Of a stretch of DNA of 64,000 nucleotides, positions 34,231 to 42,700 are shown piece after piece; position 1 is the first letter of the stretch; each line of letters opens with the position of its first letter. Made by a program: the position numbers and the translations under genes. The DNA comes from Spirosoma rigui (GTDB lineage: Bacteria; Bacteroidota; Bacteroidia; Cytophagales; Spirosomataceae), in the NCBI RefSeq assembly GCF_002067135.1, contig NZ_CP020105.1, positions 4,402,001 through 4,466,000 on the forward strand. Reading direction: 5' to 3'. The notes beneath the pieces were generated by a model. That model was not told the origin of the DNA and made no database searches. It saw only the letters and a list, made by a program, of their open reading frames with translations.

Positions 34231-35502
34231 ATGAAATTCCTGTACGCCCTGCTCCTGTGTAGCCCCGCCGTTCTGGCGCAGTCGCTCACTAAACCCGAAA
34301 AAGCCGTCCTGGCCACCGTGCAAAAACAGATGCCCGACACCGAAGCTTTCCTCGAAAAAGTTGTCAACATCAACAGTGGCTCGCTCAACAAAGAAGGGGT
34401 CCGAACGGTGGGTAAACTCATGGCCGACGAACTTGACAAGCTTGGCTTCAAAACCGAATGGGTTACCCTCCCCGACTCCCTCAACCGGGCCGGTCACCTG
34501 GTGGCCACGCGGCAAGGCCGGAAGGGCAAAAAGCTGTTTCTGATCGGGCACCTCGATACGGTCTTTGAGAAGAGTCTGCCCATGGAACCCTTCACCCGCA
34601 TCAACGATTCCACTGCCGCCGGGCAGGGGGTGAACGATATCAAAGGGGGCGACGTGCTGGTTATTGCGGCCCTGAAAGCCCTCCATGCCCAAAAACTGCT
34701 CGACGATACGTCCATTACCGTTTATTTCACGGGCGATGAAGAGAGCGGTGGCGGGGCCGCCAGCCGGATCGATTTTGTGGAACGGGCCCGCAAGTGCGAC
34801 GTAGCGCTGGCCTTCGAAACGGCCCAGGGCCTGCACAGCGTCACCACCGGTCGGCGGGGGTCAAGCAGCTGGACGCTCAACGTAAAAGCCCGCACCGGTC
34901 ACTCGTCGCGCATTTTCAGCGACCTCGGCTACGGCGCTATTTACGAAGCCGTCCGGATTCTGAACGAGTTTCGGCGGACGCTGGGGCAGGAACAGTACCT
35001 GACTTTCAACCCCGGCCTGATCGTGGGGGGATCAGAGGTGCACTACGATGACAAAACCGCCAAAGCCGAAACCATCGGTAAAACGAATATCGTAGCCGGC
35101 ACTGCGCTGGTCAAGGGTGATCTGCGGTTTCTGACCGAAGCCCAGAAGGAAAGCGCCCGTAGCCGGATGCGCGAGATCGTGGAGAAGAGCCTGCCCCTGA
35201 CCAAAGCCACCATCTCGTTCGAAGACGGTATTCCGGGCATGGAGCCTTCGGCGGGAAACGAAGAACTGCGCAAACAGCTCGACAAACTAAGCCAGGATAT
35301 TGGTCTGGGTCCCGTACAGGCGGGTGATCCGGGGTCGCGCGGGGCGGGCGACGTGTCGTTTGTGGCGCAGTACATGCCCTGCCTCGATGGGCTGGGCGCG
35401 TCGGGAAAAGGAGCGCATAGCATCGAAGAAACCATGAACACGAAGGAGTATCCCCTGTTAATTCAGCGCGCGGCCCTGTTCATGTACCGATTGACGCGAT
35501 AG
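34231..35502 (+). CDS. Secreted M20 metallopeptidase (glutamate carboxypeptidase-like)
   Basis: The 423-residue protein, counted from 34231, has a short signal peptide (MKFLYALLLCSPAVLA). The M20 metal-binding sites follow: His in LIGHLDTVF, Asp in GVNDIKGGD and Glu-Glu in TGDEESGG. A dimerisation domain comes next, and the last ligand His is in GKGAHSIEE. The pattern is closest to M20 glutamate carboxypeptidases, which release C-terminal Glu from folates or peptides. It is divergent from the S10 gene. The start at 34153 would put a polar stretch before the leader, so 34231 is chosen. Length fits the family. Confidence 0.92.
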   Translation: MKFLYALLLCSPAVLAQSLTKPEKAVLATVQKQMPDTEAFLEKVVNINSGSLNKEGVRTVGKLMADELDKLGFKTEWVTLPDSLNRAGHLVATRQGRKGKKLFLIGHLDTVFEKSLPMEPFTRINDSTAAGQGVNDIKGGDVLVIAALKALHAQKLLDDTSITVYFTGDEESGGGAASRIDFVERARKCDVALAFETAQGLHSVTTGRRGSSSWTLNVKARTGHSSRIFSDLGYGAIYEAVRILNEFRRTLGQEQYLTFNPGLIVGGSEVHYDDKTAKAETIGKTNIVAGTALVKGDLRFLTEAQKESARSRMREIVEKSLPLTKATISFEDGIPGMEPSAGNEELRKQLDKLSQDIGLGPVQAGDPGSRGAGDVSFVAQYMPCLDGLGASGKGAHSIEETMNTKEYPLLIQRAALFMYRLTR

Positions 35503-35547
35503 AACGCTGATGGGTATGGCCCGCTGAGCGTAAGAGCCGGCCTGTAC

Positions 35548-35576
35548 GCGCCACCATTATCAAGAGCGTTGCCCAC
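35548..35576 (+). repeat. Degenerate second copy of the downstream hairpin arm
   Basis: The 29 bases match 35622-35650 at 25 positions in the same direction. The outer and inner blocks (GCGCCACCA and AGCGTTGCCCAC) are identical. Confidence 0.6.
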
Positions 35577-35622
35577 ATGCTTAAAGGCATTATTTTAATT
35601 CACAGCGTAGCTTAACTCACAG

Positions 35623-35704
35623 CGCCACCACTACCCGGAGCGTTGCCCACTGGCAGGATTGCGAGTAACCCCGCCAGTGGGCAACGCTCCGGGTAGTGGT
35701 GGCG
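35623..35704. terminator. Bidirectional terminator, 32-bp perfect stem
   Basis: Arms 35623-35654 and 35673-35704 pair perfectly around an 18-nt loop. The element lies between the M20 peptidase and the convergent desaturase gene. Confidence 0.85.
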
Positions 35705-35780
35705 ACGACTAACTGACAACCAAGCGACTAACTGAATAACTAGCTCATTCACTCATAGTCCGTCAAGCAGCGTCATGCAG

Positions 35781-36578
35781 TCACATATACGCTTCGTCGC
35801 GGCCAGCGCGGAGTTTGACGATGTGGAGCGCGTTGAGCAGTTTCAGCAACGGATAGGCTGGGTCGAACTCGTGCCAGCGGAACCCGCCGAAGTTGGGCCG
35901 GCCACCGTATTTGTGGTGGTTGTTGTGGTATGATTCGCCCATCATCAGGAAATCGAACGGCAGCAGGTTTTTAGCCGTATCGTTTACGCTGAAGTTGATG
36001 TACCCGTAGCGGTGCGCGTACCAGTTGATAATAGCCCCGTGAACCGGTCCCATGAAAAAGTGAACGGGTAGCAGCAGAAACAGCCAGGGCGACGTAGCAA
36101 ACTGGATGTAGAACAGCGTGTAGGCCGTTCCCCAGGTCAGCCGCACCAGCCACCGGTCGCCCAGCCGCTCCATCCACGGCCAGTTGGGAACTCCCTTCTT
36201 GAACTTCGCCGGGATGGTATCGCGGTTATTCAGGATGTCGTTGTAATAGATTCGAGTCTTCCACATCATGTCGAACAGGTTTTTGGAGAAATCCGGCGAG
36301 TGCGGGTCCTGATCGGTATCGGCGTGGGCGTGGTGCAGGCGGTGCATGATCCCATAAGCGCGGGGACTCAAAAACGACGACCCCTGCCCAATGAACGTTA
36401 GAATGTAGAACACTTTTTCCCAGCCTTTGCTCATCGTGAACATCTGGTGGGCAGCATAGCGGTGTAAAAAGAGGGTTTGCATCAGTACCGACAGGTACCA
36501 GTGGGCGAGAAAGAAAGCGAGGATGATCATCAATAAACAGCAGCCCGGCCTGGACAGACCGACCAATTTGTGAAACAA
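35781..36578 (-). CDS. Fatty acyl-CoA/acyl-lipid desaturase
   Basis: The 265-residue membrane protein carries the three His boxes of the delta-9-type desaturases: HRYAAHQMF, HRLHHAHADTDQDPH and SYHNNHHKYG. Four hydrophobic stretches surround them. These His bind the di-iron centre that inserts a double bond into fatty acids. The C-terminus is short. The gene follows the hypothetical gene at 36595 by 16 bp in the same direction, so they are probably cotranscribed. It would adjust membrane fluidity. The position of the double bond is not visible from sequence. Confidence 0.92.
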   Translation of the reverse strand: MFHKLVGLSRPGCCLLMIILAFFLAHWYLSVLMQTLFLHRYAAHQMFTMSKGWEKVFYILTFIGQGSSFLSPRAYGIMHRLHHAHADTDQDPHSPDFSKNLFDMMWKTRIYYNDILNNRDTIPAKFKKGVPNWPWMERLGDRWLVRLTWGTAYTLFYIQFATSPWLFLLLPVHFFMGPVHGAIINWYAHRYGYINFSVNDTAKNLLPFDFLMMGESYHNNHHKYGGRPNFGGFRWHEFDPAYPLLKLLNALHIVKLRAGRDEAYM

Positions 36579-36594
36579 TAAATACGGGGCAGGG

Positions 36595-36993
36595 TCAATA
36601 AAACTGCGTACAGCGGGCCTTTATCCGGGCCAGTTCAGCGTCGAGTACCCGCAGTTGGGCATCAACGGCCATGTTGGTATACAACCCGGCTTTGGCTTTG
36701 CGGCAGGAGAACGGCGTAGTAGACCCGCATAGCGAGTGGTCGCAGATCATATCCAGCCGCAGGCGCTGGAAGATATTTTTTAGCCGGATCAGATCACTGT
36801 AATAATATTTGGCCTGGTAGTTTGGGCTCTGGGGGTTGCGTTGCTCCGGCAGTTCTGTCAGAAACAGCAGCAGTTGCTGAATTTCCTGTTCGTTTCGAAC
36901 AATAATGGCTGTCCAGTACTGGTGCTGGATCTGGCAGTTCCGGGCAGCGGTGGAGTCGTCGCCAGGGGGGATGTCAAGCGTTGTCTCGGACAT
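36595..36993 (-). CDS. Hypothetical cytoplasmic protein with Cys/Lys-rich centre
   Basis: I do not recognise this protein of 132 residues. It is mostly helical (LLLFLTELPEQ, LKNIFQRLRLD, LRVLDAELARIKAR), with one segment holding three Cys near the centre (MICDHSLCGSTTPFSC). The helices at both ends suggest a small coiled-coil bundle. Start 36993 (MSETT) is preferred to 37038 because the extra N-terminal residues (GYFYARKFMLYHT) look like untranslated sequence. It is the first gene of a likely pair with the desaturase 16 bp downstream. No function is proposed. Confidence 0.55.
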   Translation of the reverse strand: MSETTLDIPPGDDSTAARNCQIQHQYWTAIIVRNEQEIQQLLLFLTELPEQRNPQSPNYQAKYYYSDLIRLKNIFQRLRLDMICDHSLCGSTTPFSCRKAKAGLYTNMAVDAQLRVLDAELARIKARCTQFY

Positions 36994-37192
36994 AGTGTGG
37001 TATAGCATGAACTTACGGGCGTAAAAGTACCCGACCACCCCGGCCCCACGCCTGACGCTCGTCAGCCCGCCCCATGAGTTTGCTTAGCTTCCATTATATA
37101 TCCACGCTGACCGGCCCATGTGCGACGGGAACAGCCTTTTCTCGAAAACATTGCATTCAGCTAAACTTTTTCGGGCTGGCACCAGTTGTTAT

Positions 37193-37218
37193 ATTGTACA
37201 CAATTTAATTGTACACAA
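37193..37218 (+). promoter_or_regulatory. OhrR-like operator: two ATTGTACACAA repeats around ACAATTTAATTGT
   Basis: ATTGTACACAA occurs at 37193-37203 and again at 37208-37218, 15 bp apart. The centre ACAATTTAATTGT (37200-37212) is a palindrome like the TACAATT-AATTGTA operators known for OhrR. It ends directly at the ohrR start codon, so binding would block its own transcription. Confidence 0.7.
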
Positions 37219-37650
37219 ATGAATAAACTACGACTCGACGATCAGGTTTGTTTTCCGCTCTACGCTTTATCGCGTCAGGTTACTGCCCTGTACCGGCCGC
37301 TGCTCGAGAAACTGAACCTCACCTACCCGCAATACCTGGTGCTGTTGCTACTCTGGGAAACCGACAGCGTAACGGTAAGCGACATTGGCGAACGGCTTCG
37401 GCTGGACTCCGGCACGCTTACTCCGCTGCTGAAACGGATGGAGCAGAAAGGACTCATCAGCCGCAGGCGTAACCCCGCCGACGAGCGTCAGGTGACGATT
37501 CTGCTCACGGACGCTGGACGGGCGCTGGAAAAACAGGCCATGACCGTACCGGTCGATCTGCAAACCAGTCTCCAGCTTACCGATGATCAGCTGGTAACGC
37601 TGCGGGACGAACTCAAAACCTTACTGAATCAACTTGCTAGTATAAACTAA
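37219..37650 (+). CDS. ohrR: MarR-family peroxide sensor OhrR
   Basis: The 143-residue protein, read from 37219, begins MNKLRLDDQVCFPLYALSR, in which Cys11 corresponds to the redox-sensing Cys of OhrR. A typical winged helix follows (VSDIGERLRLDSGTLTPLLKRMEQKG, then the basic wing RRRNPADERQ). OhrR represses ohr until an organic hydroperoxide oxidises the Cys. The palindrome just upstream and the ohr gene 19 bp downstream agree with this. The ATG at 37186 would lie upstream of the operator and add residues the family lacks, so it is rejected. No second Cys is obvious, which suggests the one-Cys type. Confidence 0.93.
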   Translation: MNKLRLDDQVCFPLYALSRQVTALYRPLLEKLNLTYPQYLVLLLLWETDSVTVSDIGERLRLDSGTLTPLLKRMEQKGLISRRRNPADERQVTILLTDAGRALEKQAMTVPVDLQTSLQLTDDQLVTLRDELKTLLNQLASIN

Positions 37651-37669
37651 ATAAACCGATCAATACACC

Positions 37670-38113
37670 ATGTTACAAGCACTGTATACGGCTCACGCCA
37701 CCGCAACCGGCGGACGCGACGGTCACGTCACTTCCTCAGACCAGGTTTTAAACCTCGACGTTCGTACGCCCCGCGAGTTAGGGGGCAGCGGGGGCGCTTA
37801 CACCAATCCCGAGCAACTGTTCGCGGCTGGTTATGCGGCCTGTTTCGATAGCGCCCTGAACCTGGTCATCCGGATGGGGAAAGTAAAAACGGGGACCACC
37901 ACCGTCGACGCTGCGGTAAGCATTGGCAAACTGGACGCGGGCGGCTTTGGTCTGGCCGTAACCCTCACCGTCAACGTACCGGGCGTTGAGCAGGCCGTGG
38001 CCGACGAACTCGTTGCCAAAGCCCACCAGGTATGCCCTTACTCCAACGCCACCCGTGGCAACATTGACGTAACGCTGAACGTAACCAGCCTTGACGAAAC
38101 ACCAATCGCATGA
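37670..38113 (+). CDS. ohr: Organic hydroperoxide resistance protein Ohr (OsmC family)
   Basis: The 147-residue protein has the Ohr/OsmC fold. Both catalytic Cys are present: Cys58 in GYAACFDSALN and Cys122 in HQVCPYSNATRGN. Arg32 (VRTPRELGG) and the following Glu bind the peroxide. Ohr reduces organic and fatty acid hydroperoxides with lipoylated proteins as reductant. It lies 19 bp after ohrR, and its stop overlaps the next start (ATGA at 38110-38113). The operon thus encodes sensor, peroxidase and a reductase. Confidence 0.96.
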   Translation: MLQALYTAHATATGGRDGHVTSSDQVLNLDVRTPRELGGSGGAYTNPEQLFAAGYAACFDSALNLVIRMGKVKTGTTTVDAAVSIGKLDAGGFGLAVTLTVNVPGVEQAVADELVAKAHQVCPYSNATRGNIDVTLNVTSLDETPIA

Positions 38114-39108
38114 ACAAGCAACAGATAGTCCTGGCAGCGCGCCCCAAGGGGATGCCGGATGCCTCAACCTTTCGATTTGAAGACCTTCAGCTCCCCCGGC
38201 TACAGTCGGGGGATGTCCTGGTCGAGCCTACTTATTTCTCCGTCGATCCCTACATGCGTGGTCGCATGAACGATGCTAAATCGTACGTACCACCCTTTGT
38301 AGTGGGTGAACCTCTGGCGGGTGGTGCCGTCGGTACCGTCATCGACAGCCAGTCTGAAGGGTTTGCCCCCGGCGATCTGGTAACGGGCACGCTGCCCTGG
38401 GCCACACAGTCCGTTGTGCCGGGCACTGCGCTGAAGAAACTGGACCCCAGCCTGGCCCCCGCCAGCTACTACCTGGGCATTCTGGGTATGCCGGGCCTGA
38501 CGGCCTATTTCGGCCTGCTCGACATTGGTAAACCCAAAGCCGGCGAAACAGTCGTGGTGTCGGGTGCGGCCGGCGCGGTCGGCATCATTGTCGGCCAGAT
38601 TGCTAAAATTCAGGGATGCCGCGTAGTGGGCATTGCCGGTTCGGACGATAAGGTGACCCTGTTGCAGGATCAGTTTGGGTTCGATGCTGTGGTGAACTAC
38701 AAAACGGCACCCGATCTGACCAAAGCCATCGCCGATGCCTGCCCGGACGGAGTCGACGTGTATTTCGACAACGTAGGGGGTGCGGTATCCGATGCGGTCA
38801 TTGAGAACCTGAACTTCCACGCCCGGATTCCACTCTGCGGACAGATCGCGTTATACAATACGACCGACGTACCAACGGGACCCCGTATTCAGCCCATGCT
38901 GCTTACCCGCAGTGTACTCATGCAGGGTTTCATCATTGGCAACTACAAGGATCGGTTCGGCGAAGGTGTGCGTCAGCTGGCGGCCTGGGTGCGCGAAGGC
39001 AAACTCCAGTACACCGAAACAACCCTCACCGGATTCGACAAATTACCCGACGCGATGCTGGGCCTGTTCTCGGGCCAGAATACGGGTAAAATGATTGTCG
39101 AAGTTTAG
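38110..39108 (+). CDS. NADP-dependent MDR-type oxidoreductase (CurA/leukotriene B4 dehydrogenase-like)
   Basis: The 332-residue protein is a zinc-free medium-chain reductase. The nucleotide-binding loop is SGAAGAVGIIVGQ, followed by GIAGSDDK and the Tyr in VVNYK, and VDVYFDNVGG is characteristic of the double-bond reductases. These enzymes reduce alpha,beta-unsaturated carbonyls with NADPH. As the third gene of the ohrR-ohr operon (overlapping ohr by 4 bp), it could detoxify reactive aldehydes or enones from lipid peroxidation (inference). A 17-bp hairpin follows. Confidence 0.9.
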   Translation: MNKQQIVLAARPKGMPDASTFRFEDLQLPRLQSGDVLVEPTYFSVDPYMRGRMNDAKSYVPPFVVGEPLAGGAVGTVIDSQSEGFAPGDLVTGTLPWATQSVVPGTALKKLDPSLAPASYYLGILGMPGLTAYFGLLDIGKPKAGETVVVSGAAGAVGIIVGQIAKIQGCRVVGIAGSDDKVTLLQDQFGFDAVVNYKTAPDLTKAIADACPDGVDVYFDNVGGAVSDAVIENLNFHARIPLCGQIALYNTTDVPTGPRIQPMLLTRSVLMQGFIIGNYKDRFGEGVRQLAAWVREGKLQYTETTLTGFDKLPDAMLGLFSGQNTGKMIVEV

Positions 39109-39125
39109 GCATTTTGCCTCCATAG

Positions 39126-39181
39126 TACCGCCTAAGAGCACCGGCAGGACACGTACGCCCCGTTGGTGCTCTTAGGCGGTA
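39126..39181 (+). terminator. Terminator hairpin, 17-bp perfect stem
   Basis: TACCGCCTAAGAGCACC (39126-39142) pairs perfectly with 39165-39181 across a 22-nt loop, 17 bp after the oxidoreductase stop. Confidence 0.8.
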
Positions 39182-39304
39182 TTACCTTTAGGCCGGTTCC
39201 CGGCGCGCCTGTGGACGGCACAGTACCGGCAATTTCCCCGAAATACCTATACCTTTTATAGACTATATGCAAGGACCGGTAGCCTATTTCCGGGTGGTAT
39301 CGGT

Positions 39305-39312
39305 TATCTTTG
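39305..39312 (+). promoter_or_regulatory. Bacteroidota -7 box TATCTTTG just before the efflux operon
   Basis: TATCTTTG is an exact consensus match but ends only 4 bp before the ATG at 39317, so a transcript from it would be nearly leaderless. A weaker TACCTTTT at 39250-39257 would give a leader of about 55 nt. Confidence 0.45.
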
Positions 39313-39316
39313 TTCC

Positions 39317-39709
39317 ATGAAATCCCCGCTGGCGCTCATTATGGGTTTGTTAATGATGGCTGGAAGTCTGTTTCCCCAGACCGACGTGGAGGAAGTATAT
39401 AAAATTCCCGGGCTCTTCGGCCATTACCAGCTTCACAAGCGGGAGGCCGGTTCCGGGTTCGATTTCTGGCAGTTTCTGGACATGCACTACAGCATCAATT
39501 CCAGACACAACAAAACGCCCCACAAGGGAGTAAAAATCCCGCTCTACAATCACCTTTCGGCCGGGTTCGTCTTTGTGCTGACCAAGCCCACGCTGGTGCC
39601 GGGTGCCTTGCCCGCCGAAATCCTCGCCCAGGAAACCCAGTTCCAGTACGAGAACGTCTACCAGTTCCTGCGCGCCTACCCCCTCCTGCAACCACCCCAG
39701 TTCAGTTAA
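39317..39709 (+). CDS. Small exported His-containing protein of the metal-efflux operon
   Basis: The 130-residue protein has a signal peptide (1-21) and a mature part rich in His and aromatic residues (GHYQLHKREAG, DMHYSINSRHNKTPHKG, YNHLSAGF). I recognise it only as a type of short protein often found in front of cusA/czcA genes in Bacteroidota. The His cluster could bind a metal ion in the periplasm and hand it to the pump (inference). It lies 87 bp before the RND gene in the same direction. It lacks membrane spans and known folds. Confidence 0.7.
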   Translation: MKSPLALIMGLLMMAGSLFPQTDVEEVYKIPGLFGHYQLHKREAGSGFDFWQFLDMHYSINSRHNKTPHKGVKIPLYNHLSAGFVFVLTKPTLVPGALPAEILAQETQFQYENVYQFLRAYPLLQPPQFS

Positions 39710-39796
39710 TTCACCTCGGTATTTCTGTCGTTGACCGGGCGCTGCTGGCGCTGCCTGTCGACGCATGTCCTATTTCCGATTTGAATCAACTGCTGC

Positions 39797-42700
39797 ATGC
39801 TTTACAAAGTCATTCAGCTCAGCATCCGTCATAAATTGATGGTAGTGCTGGGCGTGGTGGCGCTGGTGGCCTGGGGGACGTACGCGCTCCGCCAGCTGCC
39901 CATCGACGCTATACCCGATATTACAAACAACCAGGTTCAGGTGATCACGCAGGCCCCCGCCCTGGCGGCTCAGGAGATTGAACCGTTTATCACTTTTCCG
40001 CTCGAAGCGGCCCTGCGCAACGTACCGGGCGTTACCGAAATCCGCTCCATTTCCCGCTTCGGCCTGTCAGTCATTACGGTGGTGTTCGACGAGAATACCC
40101 CCACCTACCAGGCCCGGCAACTCGTGACCGAGCAACTCAAGACGGCCGAGAAAGACCTCCGCGACGGTTCGCCCCAGCTAGCCCCCATCACCACGGGACT
40201 GGGCGAAATTTACCAGTATGTGCTGCGTCCCAAACCGGGTTATGAACAGCGCTACTCCCCCACCGAGTTGCGAACGATTCAGGACTGGGTAGTCAAACGC
40301 CAGCTGTCGGGGGTACCCGGCGTGGTGGAGGTAAGCAGCCTGGGCGGCTTCCTCAAGGAGTATGAGGTTCGGATCAATCCCGAACGGCTGCGGGCGATGG
40401 ATGTTACGCTCAGCGAGGTATTCGACGCCCTGTCCGATAACAACGCTAACACGGGCGGCAGCTACATCGAAAAAGGGCCCGAAGCGTTCTTCATCCGGGG
40501 GCAGGGCACCGTAGGAACCACCGACGAAATTGGTCAGATCGTGGTCAAAAACCGGGATGCCACGCCCGTTCTGGTACGCGACGTAGCGACGGTGGGCCTG
40601 GGCCATGCCGTACGCTACGGGGCCATGACCCGCAATGGGCAGGGCGAAGTCGTGGGCGGTATTGTGCTGATGCTGAAAGGAGCCAGCTCCGACGGGGTGA
40701 TCGAAGGGGTAAAAGAACGGATGGCGACCATTCAGAAAACCTTGCCGCCCGGCCTGCTCATTGACCCCTTCCTAGACCGCAAAACCCTCATCGACAAAGC
40801 CATCGATACCGTTACCCACAACCTGATTGAAGGCGGCATCATCGTGATGAGCGTATTGCTGCTCCTGCTGGGCAACTGGCGGGCGGGGCTGGTGGTGGCG
40901 TCTGTCATTCCGCTCTGTTTGCTGTTTGCGCTCGGCATGATGCACGTCTTTGGCGTATCGGCCAACCTGATGAGCCTCGGTGCTATCGACTTCGGCCTGC
41001 TCGTCGACGGGGCGGTGATCATCGTAGAGAGCATGATTTTTCAGATCGTGCACACGCAGGTCGCCCGCACAAAATCGATGGACGACATTGCCCTCGACTC
41101 GGCCAACCGGCTTATGCGCTCGGCGCTGTTCGGTCAGCTGATCATCCTCATTGTCTACATCCCGATCCTGTCGCTGACGGGTATCGAAGGGAAGATGTTC
41201 CGGCCGATGGCGCTGACGGTGGGCTTTGCCATCTTCGGAGCCATGCTGCTGTGCGTCACCTACGTACCAATGGTGGCGGCTGCCTTCCTGCGTAAAGACA
41301 TCCGAGAAGAAGGTACCCTCGCCGACCGGATCATGAAATTTGGCTACCGGCTCTACGCTCCGCTGCTGGAAAAAGCCCTGCGGTGGCGCATGACGGTGCT
41401 GGGTCTGTCGGCGGGCCTGCTGGCCGGGGCGGTGGCGCTGTTTATGGCGATGGGGGGCGAGTTCATCCCGAATCTGGACGAAGGTGACATCGCCATCAGC
41501 CTCACCCTGAAACCAGGCTCGTCGCTGACACAGACGGTGGAGACGACCCGGCGTATGGAAACCATTCTGAAGGGCGGCTTTCCCGAAGTAAAGGATGTTA
41601 TTTCCAAGATCGGCACCGCCGAAATCCCGACCGATCCCATGCCCATTGAAGCCGCCGACGTGATGGTGCTGCTGAAAGAACCCGGCGAATGGACGACGGC
41701 AGCGACCAAGCCCGAGCTGATCGAGAAGATGCGCCGGGCACTAGGCGTCCTGCCGGGTCTGAACCTGGAGTTTACGCAGCCCATTCAGCTGCGGTTCAAC
41801 GAACTGATGACCGGCGTCAAATCCGACATTGCCATCAAGATCTACGGCGATGATCTGGACACGCTCTTCGCCAAAGCCAATCAGGCTGCGGCCCAGCTAC
41901 GGTCCATTCCCGGCGTGGGCGACTTGAAAGTTGAGCAGATCGTGGGCCTCCCCCAGATGCTGGTGACCTATAACCGGGCCCGGCTGGCGCAGTACGGCGT
42001 ATCGGTAGGGACAGTCAACCGCATCCTGAAAACGGCTTTCGCCGGGGAAGCCGCCGGGGTCGTCTTCGAAGGCGAAAAACGATTCGACCTGGTGGTGCGG
42101 CTCGACAGTGCTTACCGGCAGGACATCGAAGACATCCGGCAGCTGTACGTCGACCTGCCCTCGGGCCAGCAGATTCCACTGGCTGAGCTGGCAACGATCC
42201 GGTACCAGAGCGCTCCCATGCAGATCTCGCGCGACAATGCCCGCCGTCGGATCACGATTGGCGTCAACGTGCGGGGGCGGGATGTGGAAAGTCTGGTGGG
42301 TGAGATGAAAACGGTGCTGGCGAAAAAAGTACCGCTGCCCGTTGGCTACAGCTACACCTACGGCGGACAATTCGAAAACCTCACCAAAGCCAAAGAACGA
42401 CTATCCATTGCCGTTCCGCTGTCGCTGGCCATGATCGGCCTGCTGCTGTTCTTTACCTTCGGCTCCGTACCGCAGGCGTTCATGATATTCTCGGCCATTC
42501 CCTTATCGGCCATTGGCGGCATTCTGGCCCTGTGGCTGCGGGATATGCCATTCAGTATTTCGGCGGGCGTGGGCTTCATTGCCCTGTTCGGGATTGCCGT
42601 GCTCAACGGCATCGTACTGGTCAGCCAGTTCAACCAGCTCGAAGCCGAAGGCGTTACCGACGTACTGACGCGGGTGCGGCAGGCAACGGCCATCCGGTTC

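Noticed and set aside
35548-35704. CRISPR array
   Set aside because: Only two direct copies, no uniform spacer and no cas genes; the arrangement is a hairpin with a degenerate duplicate arm.
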